Origin: Flavobacterium xueshanense
GTDB lineage: Bacteria > Bacteroidota > Bacteroidia > Flavobacteriales > Flavobacteriaceae
Direction: 5' to 3'
Length of the DNA stretch: 64,000 nucleotides
Assembly (NCBI RefSeq): GCF_900112975.1
Contig: NZ_FONQ01000002.1
Location: 186,001-250,000 of the forward strand
Both the position numbers and the translations under genes were made by a program. This document shows, one piece after another, positions 1 to 8,383 of this stretch. The notes beneath the pieces are model-generated. The model searched no databases, had not been told where the DNA came from, and saw nothing but the letters and a program-made list of their open reading frames with translations. The first letter of the stretch is position 1, and the number at the start of each line of letters is the position of its first letter.

Positions 1-1085
1 TCCAGCGCTCGCTTGACTATTGCCTTTCCTTCCTCAGGTTTTTTTAAATTAAATGCTGTGAAATGTGCCTGAATCAACTGCAAAGATAAGGTAAAAGGTC
101 GTATCTCAAATTGTTTCAACAAACCGTCTAATGCTGTGCTGATGGCTGCAAACTCGTTTTCGGATGCTTTTTCAATCTTCATGCTTATCAGATACGAATT
201 CGCTTGAATAAGCAATTCTAAATCTTGCGTATTTTCCAATACAAAACTCAAAATTTCTTTGGCTGCTTCTTGATTCTCGTCTTCAATTGCCAATTGCCCT
301 AAATTTACAATATTGGCAAGCGATTCCGCATTGCGTTTATAAATGGCTTTTTCCTGAATAAATGCTTTTTCGAACTCTTTTTGTTGGACGTAAAACCAAC
401 TCAAATAATGATTCCAAAACAGATCTTGATTTTTTTGGGTTCTTACAATAAGCGCCTTTCGTAATATTTCATTGAAATTAGCGTCACCTTCGTCCACCAT
501 AAAACGAACCAGCTGATTTTGTATTCTAATGGAATTTTGAGGATTGGCATACGCCTCATCCAAAAACGTAGAAATCATCATTTCCATATTGGATAATTGA
601 CCGTATAGCAATCCAATTTGATAATTAAAATTAAAATTTTTATCAAGTTCTGTAGCGGTTTGATACGATTTTAGCGCATATACGAGCAAAACTTTTCTCT
701 CAAAAGCGTTGGAAATTCCGTAAACATCATTTGGATTTTTTTTTATTCGGTTTAACGCCTGTTCGTAGTAAATTTTGGCTTTAGCTTCATTTTTTTGCAA
801 CTGAAAATTGTATCCTAATTCTACCAGAAGATTTCCTTGATTGTATTTTTCAAGTCGTTGTTGAATGGCTTTTTCGGCGCTTTCAAACTGCTGTAATTGC
901 TGAGAACAATCTATTATTCTTAAAAAATACTGTGAATTTTGTGGAATCTCCTGCAGCAACTCTTCATAACTGATCTTCGCTTTCTCAAAATCGCCTTTAT
1001 CATAATAATACTGCGCCAATTGTTCGTTTTGAGCAAACGCAAATAGCGATAAAAACAGGTGTATTAAGAGAACGATTTTTTTCAT
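1..1085 (-). CDS. TPR-repeat exported protein, 3' part cut by window edge
   Basis: The reading frame opens with ATG at 1083-1085 on the minus strand and runs off the window, leaving about 361 residues. It starts with a signal peptide (MKKIVLLIHLFLSLFAFAQ), so the product is exported. The rest is helical and built from TPR-like units, for example YYYDKGDFEKAKISYEELL and LVELGYNFQLQKNEAKAKIYYEQALN. TPR proteins are scaffolds for protein contacts. In Flavobacteria such proteins are often periplasmic partners of outer-membrane or regulatory systems, but nothing here fixes a partner. It lies 55 bp downstream of the LOG-family gene on the same strand. No stop codon is visible, so the length of the protein is unknown. 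Confidence 0.85.
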   Translation of the reverse strand, partial: MKKIVLLIHLFLSLFAFAQNEQLAQYYYDKGDFEKAKISYEELLQEIPQNSQYFLRIIDCSQQLQQFESAEKAIQQRLEKYNQGNLLVELGYNFQLQKNEAKAKIYYEQALNRIKKNPNDVYGISNAFERKVLLVYALKSYQTATELDKNFNFNYQIGLLYGQLSNMEMMISTFLDEAYANPQNSIRIQNQLVRFMVDEGDANFNEILRKALIVRTQKNQDLFWNHYLSWFYVQQKEFEKAFIQEKAIYKRNAESLANIVNLGQLAIEDENQEAAKEILSFVLENTQDLELLIQANSYLISMKIEKASENEFAAISTALDGLLKQFEIRPFTLSLQLIQAHFTAFNLKKPEEGKAIVKRAL

Positions 1086-1140
1086 TTTTTTATCTGTTTT
1101 TCTAATTCAGATTTAGGTTTTTGAATAAACATTCGTGTCT

Positions 1141-1722
1141 TTATTCATTTCCTTTTTTAATCCATTTTCCAACTTCCGGCGCTGTGTAATTTTCCATTTT
1201 GCTCAATAAGTCTTCCGCATTATCACTAACCAAAATCATCTTTTGATTGATTTCTTTTAAAAAACCGCTATCGACCATTTTTTGGATGAATTGCAATAAT
1301 AAATCATAAAATTTATCAACGTTTAAAATCCCAATGGGTTTCTTATGAAGTCCGAGTTGCCCCCACGTCAGCATTTCGAAAAACTCCTCTAAAGTTCCAA
1401 ATCCGCCAGGCAATGCAATTACGCCATCGCTTAATTCATTCATTCTGGTTTTTCTTTCGTGCATGCTTTCTACAATAATTAATTCTGTCAAATTATCGTG
1501 AGCCACTTCTTTAGACATCAAAAAACCGGGTAAAACACCAAATACTTTTCCGTTTTCACTCAAAACACCATCTGCAACCGCACCCATTAGACCAACTTTT
1601 GCGCCACCGTAAACCAAATCAATGTTCTTCTTGGCCATTACCTGTCCCAGCAAAATAGCTTGAACCTCATGATTTTTTTCATTCCCACAACTGGATCCAC
1701 AGAACACCGTAATTCTTTTCAT
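1141..1722 (-). CDS. LOG-family protein, TIGR00730 type (Rossmann-fold nucleotide phosphoribohydrolase)
   Basis: About 193 residues. It has the family signatures GGAKVGLMG near residue 40 and PGGFGTLEEFFE near residue 105; the second is the substrate and catalytic motif of lysine-decarboxylase-like (LOG) proteins. Characterised members cleave the N-glycosidic bond of nucleoside 5'-monophosphates, including cytokinin riboside monophosphates; older databases call them lysine decarboxylases. I chose the ATG at 1720-1722 (MKRITVFCGSS), which gives the usual N terminus. A TTG six bases upstream is possible. It follows serS on the same strand with about a 30-bp gap, so it may be co-transcribed. The physiological substrate in this organism is not evident. 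Confidence 0.85.
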   Translation of the reverse strand: MKRITVFCGSSCGNEKNHEVQAILLGQVMAKKNIDLVYGGAKVGLMGAVADGVLSENGKVFGVLPGFLMSKEVAHDNLTELIIVESMHERKTRMNELSDGVIALPGGFGTLEEFFEMLTWGQLGLHKKPIGILNVDKFYDLLLQFIQKMVDSGFLKEINQKMILVSDNAEDLLSKMENYTAPEVGKWIKKGNE

Positions 1723-1751
1723 CAACAAAATGTTTTTCAGTAGTATTTTGT

Positions 1752-3023
1752 TTAATTTATAATATCAAACCCGCAATACGGACGCAATACTTCTGGAATT
1801 ACAATTCCTTCCGGCGTTTGGTAGTTTTCTAAAATCCCAGCCAAAACTCGTGGCAAAGCTAATGCACTTCCGTTTAAGGTGTGTGCCAACTGGTTTTTTC
1901 CATCTTTGTCTTTGAAACGCAATTTCAAACGATTCGCTTGAAAAGTCTCAAAATTAGAAACCGAACTGATTTCTAACCAACGGTCTTGCGCGGTAGAAAA
2001 CACTTCGAAGTCATACGTCAAAGCTGCTGTGAAACCCATATCGCCGCCACAAAGGCGCAATATTCTGTATGGTAATTTCAATTCTTGAAGAATATTTTTA
2101 ACGTGTTCGACCATTCCGTCCAAAGCTTCGTACGATTTATCGGGATGTTCTACACGAACAATTTCCACTTTGTCAAATTGATGCAAACGGTTTAATCCAC
2201 GCACATGCGCGCCATAAGAACCTGCTTCTCTTCGGAAACATGGCGTGTAAGCCGTCGTTAAAACTGGCAATTCATTTTCGTTTAAAATTACATCCCGAAA
2301 CAAATTAGTTACCGGAACTTCAGCCGTTGGGATTAAGTATAAATCATCGGTTTTATCATGGTACATTTGTCCCTCTTTGTCTGGCAATTGTCCCGTTCCA
2401 TAAGCAGATGCTTCGTTTACCATGTGCGGAACCTGAACTTCGTTGTACCCTGCAGCGGTATTTTTATCCAAGAAATAATTGATTAGGGCACGTTGTAATC
2501 GTGCTCCTTTCCCTTTGTACACCGGAAATCCTGCACCCGCGATTTTTACTCCTAATTCAAAATCAATGATATCGAATTTTTTTACCAATTCCCAATGGGG
2601 TTGTGCGCCTTCGTGCAAAACTGGAATCTCCCCTTCTTCAAAAACGTTTAGGTTTTCCTCTGGTGTTATACCAACAGGAACGATATCAGCAGGAAGATTG
2701 GGTAATGTGTATAATTTTTCCAAAAGTTCTGCGGCAAGTACATCAGCAGTTTCGGATAATTTCTTACTTTTTTCTTTTAATAAAACTGTTTTTTCTTTTA
2801 AGATTGCGGCTTTCGACTTCTCTCCAGCTTTCATCAATTCACCAATATCTTTGGATAATTTATTAGATTCGGATAAAATTCCGTCTAACTCTACTTGCGT
2901 AGCGCGACGTTTTTCATCTAGTTGTACCACTTCTTCAACAACACTTGTGGCATCGATGTTTCTCTTTGCCAAAGCGGTGATTACTTTTTCTTGATTCTCT
3001 CTAATAAATGCGATTTGTAACAT
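1752..3023 (-). CDS. serS: Seryl-tRNA synthetase
   Basis: This class II synthetase charges tRNA-Ser, and also tRNA-Sec where present, with serine in the cytoplasm. The first 100 residues are the charged coiled-coil arm (Lys/Glu-rich heptads) that grips the long variable arm of the tRNA. The catalytic core has motif 2 (FRREAGSYGAHVRGLNRLHQ) and motif 3 near the C terminus (LNGSALALPRVLAGILENYQ). The length of 423 aa is normal for SerRS. The open frame continues 14 codons upstream, but MLQIAFIRENQEKV, starting at the ATG at 3021-3023, is the family N terminus, so I set the start there. Confidence 0.97.
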   Translation of the reverse strand: MLQIAFIRENQEKVITALAKRNIDATSVVEEVVQLDEKRRATQVELDGILSESNKLSKDIGELMKAGEKSKAAILKEKTVLLKEKSKKLSETADVLAAELLEKLYTLPNLPADIVPVGITPEENLNVFEEGEIPVLHEGAQPHWELVKKFDIIDFELGVKIAGAGFPVYKGKGARLQRALINYFLDKNTAAGYNEVQVPHMVNEASAYGTGQLPDKEGQMYHDKTDDLYLIPTAEVPVTNLFRDVILNENELPVLTTAYTPCFRREAGSYGAHVRGLNRLHQFDKVEIVRVEHPDKSYEALDGMVEHVKNILQELKLPYRILRLCGGDMGFTAALTYDFEVFSTAQDRWLEISSVSNFETFQANRLKLRFKDKDGKNQLAHTLNGSALALPRVLAGILENYQTPEGIVIPEVLRPYCGFDIIN

Positions 3024-3104
3024 AGTTGATTTTTTTAACGCTAACTTATATAATAATGGCAGCAAATTTAAGGAAATGTTTGGTAGAAATAAGGGAAAGT
3101 TTGT

Positions 3105-3248
3105 CCAAAAGTCGCAAGTCTTAATGTCTTAAAGTCAAATGCACCGATTAGCACCCGATTAGTATCGCAGCTTATTTGCCATCAATAGAATAAAGTCGGC
3201 AACCAACTAAACGCAATAATAATGAGACTTTAAGAATTGCGACTTTGG
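3105..3248. repeat. Imperfect long inverted repeat in intergenic DNA
   Basis: The left arm at about 3105-3136 and the right arm at 3226-3248 are complementary over roughly 20 nt. The shared core is AAAGTCGCAA followed by CTTAA and AGTC. The left arm also repeats GTCTTAA twice in tandem. The arms are about 90 nt apart, too far for a simple terminator. The block lies between serS and the DMP19-like gene. I cannot assign a function. Confidence 0.5.
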
Positions 3249-3256
3249 ACTTTAGA

Positions 3257-3796
3257 TTACTCTCTTTTAATCTCGTGCCCCACAAATTCTTCTAAAGTGG
3301 CAAACATGTCGTCTACAGAAAGGACTTCAAAATCTGGGTGGGTTTTCAAGAAGCTAGCGTTCAAAGTAACTAAGTTTTCTACTATTTCAAAAAAAGTGTC
3401 ATTGTTAAGCAAATCTCGGATAGGATTTACGCCTTCCAGTTTCCCTTTCAGGAATTTATTCAACTTAACACTGCTCATTAATTTTACTTTTTTGGATTGC
3501 TGTTGGAACAATTCCAAATGTTTTTCGGCGCCAATAAGTGCCAAACCTTCTTCTATCAATTCGTTTAGTTCTTTGTCCCAACCCGAATTGTATACAAATT
3601 GAGCAAAATTCCCTTCTGTATATTGTGACGTATAATAATCTAAATAATAACTCATTATGGCGTCTTCATGAATCAAATCATCACTAACCCCTTCCTCACG
3701 CATTAAGTTAATTACCGAAATATTAGAGTGAATTACATCTTGAAGATTTTCACTGTTCATTGCTGTTTCTGAAATAATTATTCTACCGAATTCCAT
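3257..3796 (-). CDS. DMP19-like (DUF4375-type) protein
   Basis: 179 residues, no signal peptide, probably cytosolic. The segment YTEGNFAQFVYNSGWD followed by a helix with GLALIGAEKHLELF matches the core of the DMP19/DUF4375 family as I remember it (xxGGFxQFxxNSGGD). Family members have been linked to DNA mimicry in Neisseria, but most are uncharacterised. The assignment rests on this one motif and the helical context. It stands alone between serS and a tiny basic protein gene. Confidence 0.5.
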   Translation of the reverse strand: MEFGRIIISETAMNSENLQDVIHSNISVINLMREEGVSDDLIHEDAIMSYYLDYYTSQYTEGNFAQFVYNSGWDKELNELIEEGLALIGAEKHLELFQQQSKKVKLMSSVKLNKFLKGKLEGVNPIRDLLNNDTFFEIVENLVTLNASFLKTHPDFEVLSVDDMFATLEEFVGHEIKRE

Positions 3797-3864
3797 AGGT
3801 TTTGTGTTTGAATATCTGCTGCAAATTTCGGGTAAATTAAAACAGAAAAGAAATACAATTTGAT

Positions 3865-4035
3865 TTATATGACATCAGATTGGTTGTTACTCTTTTTCTG
3901 ATTCATTTTTGTAACCAAAGCTTTTAAACGTAAGACTTTTTCTTTTTTTTTCTCCTGAATTTTAGTCTTTTTCCGATTGAGCAATTTGGTGTGTAAAGCC
4001 TTATTTTGGGTGTTTTTTTCGGGTCCTTTTGCCAT
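3865..4035 (-). CDS. Small highly basic protein (56 aa)
   Basis: The frame runs from the ATG at 4033-4035 to TAA at 3865-3867: MAKGPEKNTQNKALHTKLL, then a stretch made almost entirely of Lys, Arg, Leu, Thr and Gln with a KIQEKKKEK block. There is no signal peptide or membrane segment. The charge suggests nucleic-acid or ribosome association, but this is inference. The upstream hairpin at 4077-4097 closes the preceding transcription unit, so this ORF would need its own start site. It is a plausible real small gene because the frame is intact, basic and close to the next gene, but homologs would have to be checked. Confidence 0.45.
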   Translation of the reverse strand: MAKGPEKNTQNKALHTKLLNRKKTKIQEKKKEKVLRLKALVTKMNQKKSNNQSDVI

Positions 4036-4070
4036 GATTTACAGTCTTCATTAATTGCATTTGTAAAGAT

Positions 4071-4097
4071 AAAAAAAGCCACATTAAAAACGTGGCT
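4071..4097 (-). terminator. Rho-independent terminator of the DinB-domain gene
   Basis: Read on the minus strand, AGCCAC pairs with GTGGCT across a 9-nt loop and is followed by a run of seven T. It lies 38 bp downstream of the stop of the gene ending at 4135. Confidence 0.75.
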
Positions 4098-4134
4098 TTC
4101 CTACTTAATGTGCTATTGATGAAATTTTATTAAG

Positions 4135-5265
4135 TTAGTTTTTAATCCTTTGTTCTAAATCCACCGCCATCTGCGGCGGAATCCTTTTCTTTAAAAATAA
4201 AATTTGCCCTAAATGACTGGATTGGTGTTCCATAACATGAAACCAACAATATTGGTTTGTTACACCATATTTTTTATGTTCTATAGCAAACCAAGCATCA
4301 TCTTTCTTTTTTAGCTCGGTTATCGTTTTTGCTCTAACTTCATTATATAGATCTAAATAATACTGTATGTCATGCCCTTTTATCTCATTACGACCACCCT
4401 TATCTAAATCTAAAGCCAGACCCCACTTTTTCTTTTCTTCTGGATTAAATTCTCTATTTTCAAAAGTGACAACTTGATAATAAGCCTCGGCTGCCGCTAA
4501 ATGCATAACCAAAGCCCCAATCCTATTAGCTTCTTCATCATGTAAATAATCAATTTCGTATTTATCCATATTTTTGACTGTGTTTTCAACACGGTCTTTT
4601 AAATCTTCAAGCATCGAAATCATTGCGCCAATTTGAGGTGAAGCTCCTTCAACATTACCAATCTTTCCAGTCTCTTTTATTTTTATACCACTTCCCTCGA
4701 TCAATAACCCCAACTTTCCATCAACGCTACTTTTATCAGATATAATTTTATATTCTTTTACTTTAACTATTTTGTTTTTGGATATCCCTAAGTCCCATTT
4801 TGGAATATCACCATTTTTAACAGGAGTTTCAAAACTTGCATTTAAAACCGTAATTGGTTCAAAAATGCCTTTTTCATTTTCAATAAGCAATTCAAATTTA
4901 TCGAAATAGAATTTTCCATTATATAAACACAAGCCACCAAAACTTAATGATTTAGTATTAGCATCGATAATTCCTTCAACAGTATAGGATTGCCAAGCTT
5001 TTGCTTTAATTGGTCTATCATTCATGTTATCAAAAAAGCCATCTTCTTCATTTTTGGTATCTACTCTAGCCCAAACTCCAGCCCAAGCCATAGGTTCTTC
5101 GGACTCCATTTTTACAGAGGCAATTACTTTAAACTTTTTTGACACAGCAGTTTGAATGGTTATAGTTTGGTTAAAAGAAGTCCAATCGCTGGAAACTTCT
5201 TTTTGAGTTTGAGAATGAACAGAAAAAACACATAAAAACAGTAACAGTATCGTTATTTTTTTCAT
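4135..5265 (-). CDS. Exported protein with N-terminal beta-sandwich and C-terminal DinB/YfiT-like domain
   Basis: 376 residues with a signal peptide (MKKITILLLFLCVFSVHSQ). Residues about 20-180 look like a carbohydrate-binding-type beta sandwich (alternating aromatic strands such as AWAGVWARVD and YTVEGIIDA). Residues about 210-376 are a DinB-like four-helix bundle with the probable metal-binding histidines in MHLAAAEAYYQ and HVMEHQSSHLGQIL. DinB/YfiT proteins are metal-dependent thiol transferases or hydrolases, and most are cytoplasmic. An exported one fused to a beta domain is less common. The target is not evident. It is flanked by its own terminator and has a long upstream region containing a structured repeat. 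Confidence 0.7.
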   Translation of the reverse strand: MKKITILLLFLCVFSVHSQTQKEVSSDWTSFNQTITIQTAVSKKFKVIASVKMESEEPMAWAGVWARVDTKNEEDGFFDNMNDRPIKAKAWQSYTVEGIIDANTKSLSFGGLCLYNGKFYFDKFELLIENEKGIFEPITVLNASFETPVKNGDIPKWDLGISKNKIVKVKEYKIISDKSSVDGKLGLLIEGSGIKIKETGKIGNVEGASPQIGAMISMLEDLKDRVENTVKNMDKYEIDYLHDEEANRIGALVMHLAAAEAYYQVVTFENREFNPEEKKKWGLALDLDKGGRNEIKGHDIQYYLDLYNEVRAKTITELKKKDDAWFAIEHKKYGVTNQYCWFHVMEHQSSHLGQILFLKKRIPPQMAVDLEQRIKN

Positions 5266-5445
5266 TTTAATAAATAGTTGAATTTAATTGTAGTTGTTTA
5301 GATTTAAAATACTTTGGTAAAAAAATGTAAATATAATACTATTTTTTAGAGTTTTATATTGCTGATCTTAAGTTTTTGAATCTTTCAGTATTGATAGATA
5401 ACTAAATATGCTTAGCGTAAAAAGTTGTCGCCACACGAAATCCCT

Positions 5446-5525
5446 TAGCCCCGATGGCAGTGAAAATCCTTTCTATTTTTTCTTTAAAAATAGAAAGATT
5501 ACAACGGATAGCGGGAAATAGGTCC
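5446..5525 (+). ncRNA. Structured intergenic repeat, copy 1 (Flavo-1-like)
   Basis: The element begins TAGCCCCGAT and ends GGAAATAGGTCC. Its centre is a perfect 12-bp hairpin: CTTTCTATTTTT, a 5-nt loop, AAAAATAGAAAG. The outer CCCG pairs with CGGG. Four other copies (34924-35029 minus, 35933-36011 plus, 44341-44464 minus, 50397-50473 plus) keep both helices with different bases, which is the mark of a selected RNA fold. It lies 68 bp upstream of metG in the sense direction. From memory it resembles the Flavo-1 RNA of Flavobacteria; I cannot run the covariance model. Confidence 0.6.
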
Positions 5526-5593
5526 AAATAAAAATTCTATTGCTTATTTTTGCAGCTCGTTCTGAATTAATTTCAGAATCTAAAAATAATTTT

Positions 5594-7654
5594 ATGATAC
5601 AGAATCCAAAAAGATATACCATTACAGCGGCATTGCCTTATACGAACGGACCGATTCACATTGGCCATTTGGCGGGTGTTTACGTGCCTTCGGACATCTA
5701 TTCCAGATATTTAAGATTGCAGGGAAGAGACGTTTTGTTTGTTTGCGGAAGTGACGAGCACGGTGTGGCGATTTCGATGAAAGCTAAAAAAGAAGGCATT
5801 ACGCCACAGGAAGTAATCGATAAATATGATGGAATTATCCGCAAATCGTTCTCTGATTTTGGAATTTCGTTTGATAATTATTCCAGAACTTCGGCTAAAA
5901 TCCATCATGATACGGCTTCGGAATTTTTTAGAAAATTGTATGAACAAGGCGATTTTATTGAGGAAGTAACCGAGCAATTGTATGATGCGAAAGCAGACCA
6001 ATTCTTGGCAGACCGCTTTGTGGTGGGAACTTGCCCAAAATGCGGCAACGAAGAAGCCTACGGCGATCAATGCGAAAAATGCGGTTCAACCTTGAATGCT
6101 ACGGATTTGATTAATCCAAAATCGACCATTACGGGAGAAACTCCGATTATGAAATCAACGAAACACTGGTTTTTGCCTTTGGACCGTTATGAAGATTTCC
6201 TGAAAGAATGGATTCTTGTTGGACATAAAAACGACTGGAAACCGAATGTTTACGGACAAGTAAAATCCTGGATTGACGGCGGTTTAGAGCCTCGTGCAGT
6301 AACTCGTGACTTGGATTGGGGAATTGATGTTCCCGTTGAAGGTGCCGAAGGTAAAAAATTATACGTGTGGTTTGACGCGCCGATTGGCTATATTTCTTCC
6401 ACTAAAGAATGGGCTTTGCGCGAAGGAAAAGATTGGGAACCGTACTGGAAAGATCAGGATACAAAACTGGTTCACTTTATTGGGAAAGATAATATTGTTT
6501 TCCATTGTATCATTTTCCCGGCGATGTTGAAAGCCGAAGGAAGTTATATTTTGCCAGACAATGTGCCTGCGAATGAGTTTTTGAATTTGGAAGGGAATAA
6601 ATTGTCGACTTCTAAAAACTGGGCGGTTTGGTTGCACGAATATTTGGAAGAATTCCCAAATCAGCAAGATGTTTTGCGCTATGCGTTGACCTCAAATGCA
6701 CCGGAAACGAAGGATAATGATTTTACCTGGAAAGATTTTCAGGCGAGAAATAATAATGAATTAGTAGCGATTTACGGGAATTTCATTAATCGCGTGGTGG
6801 TTTTAACCAATAAATATTACTCCGGAATTGTTCCGCAACCAAATGTGTTGTCAGAAGTCGACGAAGCTACTTTAACCGAATTGAAAGCGTATCCAGCTGT
6901 GATTTCAAGTTCTTTAGAGCGTTACAGATTCCGTGAAGCCTTGGGTGAATTGATGAATGTGGCTCGTTTAGGAAATAAATATTTGGCCGATGAAGAGCCT
7001 TGGAAAGTCATCAAAGACAATCCGGAACGCGTGCAAACACAAATGTATGTAGCGTTGCAAATTGCTGCTGCTTTGAGTTCACTTTGCGAACCGTTCTTGC
7101 CTTTTACAGCTACAAAATTATCAAGAATTCTAAAAATAGAAAGTCCATTGAACTGGAATACTATTGCTCAAACTTCTTATTTAATTCTGGCGGGACACCA
7201 AATTGGTGAGGCGGAATTATTGTTTGCCAAAATTGAAGACGAGGAAATTCAAAAACAAATAGACAAATTAGAAGCGACTAAAACAGCTAACAAAGCAGAA
7301 AATAAAATATCCGAACCACAGAAAGAAGAAATCCAATTTGAGGATTTTGCTAAAATGGATATTCGTACAGGAACGATTCTGGAAGCAGAAAAAATGCCGA
7401 AAGCGAACAAACTTTTGATTTTGAAAATAGATACTGGAATTGACGTGCGCACCATCGTTTCTGGAATTGCCGAGAGTTTTAAACCGGAAGACATTGTCGG
7501 GAAGAGAGTTACTGTTCTAGTGAATTTGGCTCCAAGAAACCTTCGTGGTGTTGAAAGTCAAGGAATGATTTTGATGACCACAAATGCCGAAGGAAAATTG
7601 GTGTTTGTAAATCCAGATACGGATGGAGTTGCCAATGGAGAGACGATAAATTAA
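5594..7654 (+). CDS. metG: Methionyl-tRNA synthetase with C-terminal tRNA-binding domain
   Basis: This class I synthetase charges tRNA-Met and initiator tRNA. It has the HIGH motif at residues 22-25 (PIHIGHL), a zinc knuckle with Cys147, 150, 160 and 163 (CPKCG, QCEKCG), and the KMSKS-like loop KLSTSK near residue 336. Residues from about 582 form the EMAP/Trbp111 tRNA-binding domain ([20 protein letters not shown]). The 686-aa length fits the Bacteroidota form. I chose the ATG at 5594, giving [19 protein letters not shown]; the longer frame from 5540 has no family support. The structured repeat ends 68 bp upstream. Confidence 0.97.
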   Translation: MIQNPKRYTITAALPYTNGPIHIGHLAGVYVPSDIYSRYLRLQGRDVLFVCGSDEHGVAISMKAKKEGITPQEVIDKYDGIIRKSFSDFGISFDNYSRTSAKIHHDTASEFFRKLYEQGDFIEEVTEQLYDAKADQFLADRFVVGTCPKCGNEEAYGDQCEKCGSTLNATDLINPKSTITGETPIMKSTKHWFLPLDRYEDFLKEWILVGHKNDWKPNVYGQVKSWIDGGLEPRAVTRDLDWGIDVPVEGAEGKKLYVWFDAPIGYISSTKEWALREGKDWEPYWKDQDTKLVHFIGKDNIVFHCIIFPAMLKAEGSYILPDNVPANEFLNLEGNKLSTSKNWAVWLHEYLEEFPNQQDVLRYALTSNAPETKDNDFTWKDFQARNNNELVAIYGNFINRVVVLTNKYYSGIVPQPNVLSEVDEATLTELKAYPAVISSSLERYRFREALGELMNVARLGNKYLADEEPWKVIKDNPERVQTQMYVALQIAAALSSLCEPFLPFTATKLSRILKIESPLNWNTIAQTSYLILAGHQIGEAELLFAKIEDEEIQKQIDKLEATKTANKAENKISEPQKEEIQFEDFAKMDIRTGTILEAEKMPKANKLLILKIDTGIDVRTIVSGIAESFKPEDIVGKRVTVLVNLAPRNLRGVESQGMILMTTNAEGKLVFVNPDTDGVANGETIN

Positions 7655-7677
7655 ACATTCATATATCCACGATTACG

Positions 7678-7704
7678 TAGAGACGTTGCAATGCAACGTC
7701 TCTA
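7678..7704. repeat. REP-like palindrome downstream of metG
   Basis: TAGAGACGTTGCA and its exact complement are separated by one base, making a perfect 13-bp hairpin. It lies 23 bp after the metG stop and 24 bp before the transposase start. A closely related palindrome lies inside the transposase gene at 8040-8070. RAYT transposases typically act on such REP palindromes, so this is probably a cognate site. It may also help end metG transcription. Confidence 0.8.
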
Positions 7705-7728
7705 TCTGATAAATCCGAACGAAATAAT

Positions 7729-8319
7729 ATGAATACCAAATTCCAAAATAAATACCGCATACCCTCTGCCCGATTGAAAAATTGGGATTATGGAAATAAC
7801 GGTGCCTATTTTATAACGATTTGTACTTCAGACCGGGAACATTTTTTTGGCGAAATCGTTTTGGTTAATGATGAAAATGAAATGCAGTTAAATGAAATCG
7901 GAAAATTGACGGATCAATTTTGGGCAGAAATCCCCCAACATTTCCCATTTGTTGAATTGGGAAATTATGTTATTATGCCGAATCACATTCATGGAATATT
8001 GATAATTGACAAAAAAAATGTTAATGAATCAAATACCGTTGTAAAGACGTTACATTGCAACGTCTCTACAAATAATACAGATATTGTAATAATAAATGAA
8101 ACAATGTCAAAAATTTCTCCTAAACGAGGAACGATTTCCACCATAATTCGTTCCTACAAATCGGTGGTAACCAAAAATGCGCATTTTATCCATGCTGATT
8201 TTGAATGGCAAGCACGTTTTCATGACCATATTATTCGTGATTCCGAATCATTTGAGAGAATACAAAATTATATAGAAACCAATCCTGAACTGTGGAAAGA
8301 AGACAAATTTTACAACTAA
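7729..8319 (+). CDS. REP-associated tyrosine transposase (RAYT, Y1/HuH family)
   Basis: 196 residues. RAYTs are IS200-like single-strand transposases tied to REP palindromes. Seen here: the N-terminal RLKNWDYGNNGAYFITICT, the HuH motif in VIMPNHIHGILII, and the C-terminal catalytic-tyrosine helix IQNYIETNPELW. A REP-like palindrome is embedded in frame at 8040-8070, translating to VVKTLHCNVST in the linker between the HuH motif and the SPKRGTISTIIRSYKS segment. The frame is intact. With a matching palindrome just upstream, the gene and its sites look like a resident REP system rather than an independent IS. Confidence 0.85.
   Translation: MNTKFQNKYRIPSARLKNWDYGNNGAYFITICTSDREHFFGEIVLVNDENEMQLNEIGKLTDQFWAEIPQHFPFVELGNYVIMPNHIHGILIIDKKNVNESNTVVKTLHCNVSTNNTDIVIINETMSKISPKRGTISTIIRSYKSVVTKNAHFIHADFEWQARFHDHIIRDSESFERIQNYIETNPELWKEDKFYN
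8040..8070. repeat. REP-like palindrome inside the RAYT coding sequence
   Basis: The left arm TGTAAAGACGTTA and the right arm TGCAACGTCTCTACA are nearly complementary and share the core of the intergenic palindrome at 7678-7704. The palindrome is in frame and adds about ten codons without a stop. Confidence 0.75.
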
Positions 8320-8383
8320 ACTAGTTGCAAAATTATAATTCAGAATTAGCTTTTGTAATTATCCCCAAAAAACATAACACACT

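Noticed and set aside
2479-2994. 171-codon frame antisense to serS
   Set aside because: It lies wholly inside serS and its residue pattern is that of an antisense shadow.
3105-3248. Terminator between serS and the DMP19-like gene
   Set aside because: Arms are about 90 bp apart with no T-run; not a rho-independent terminator.
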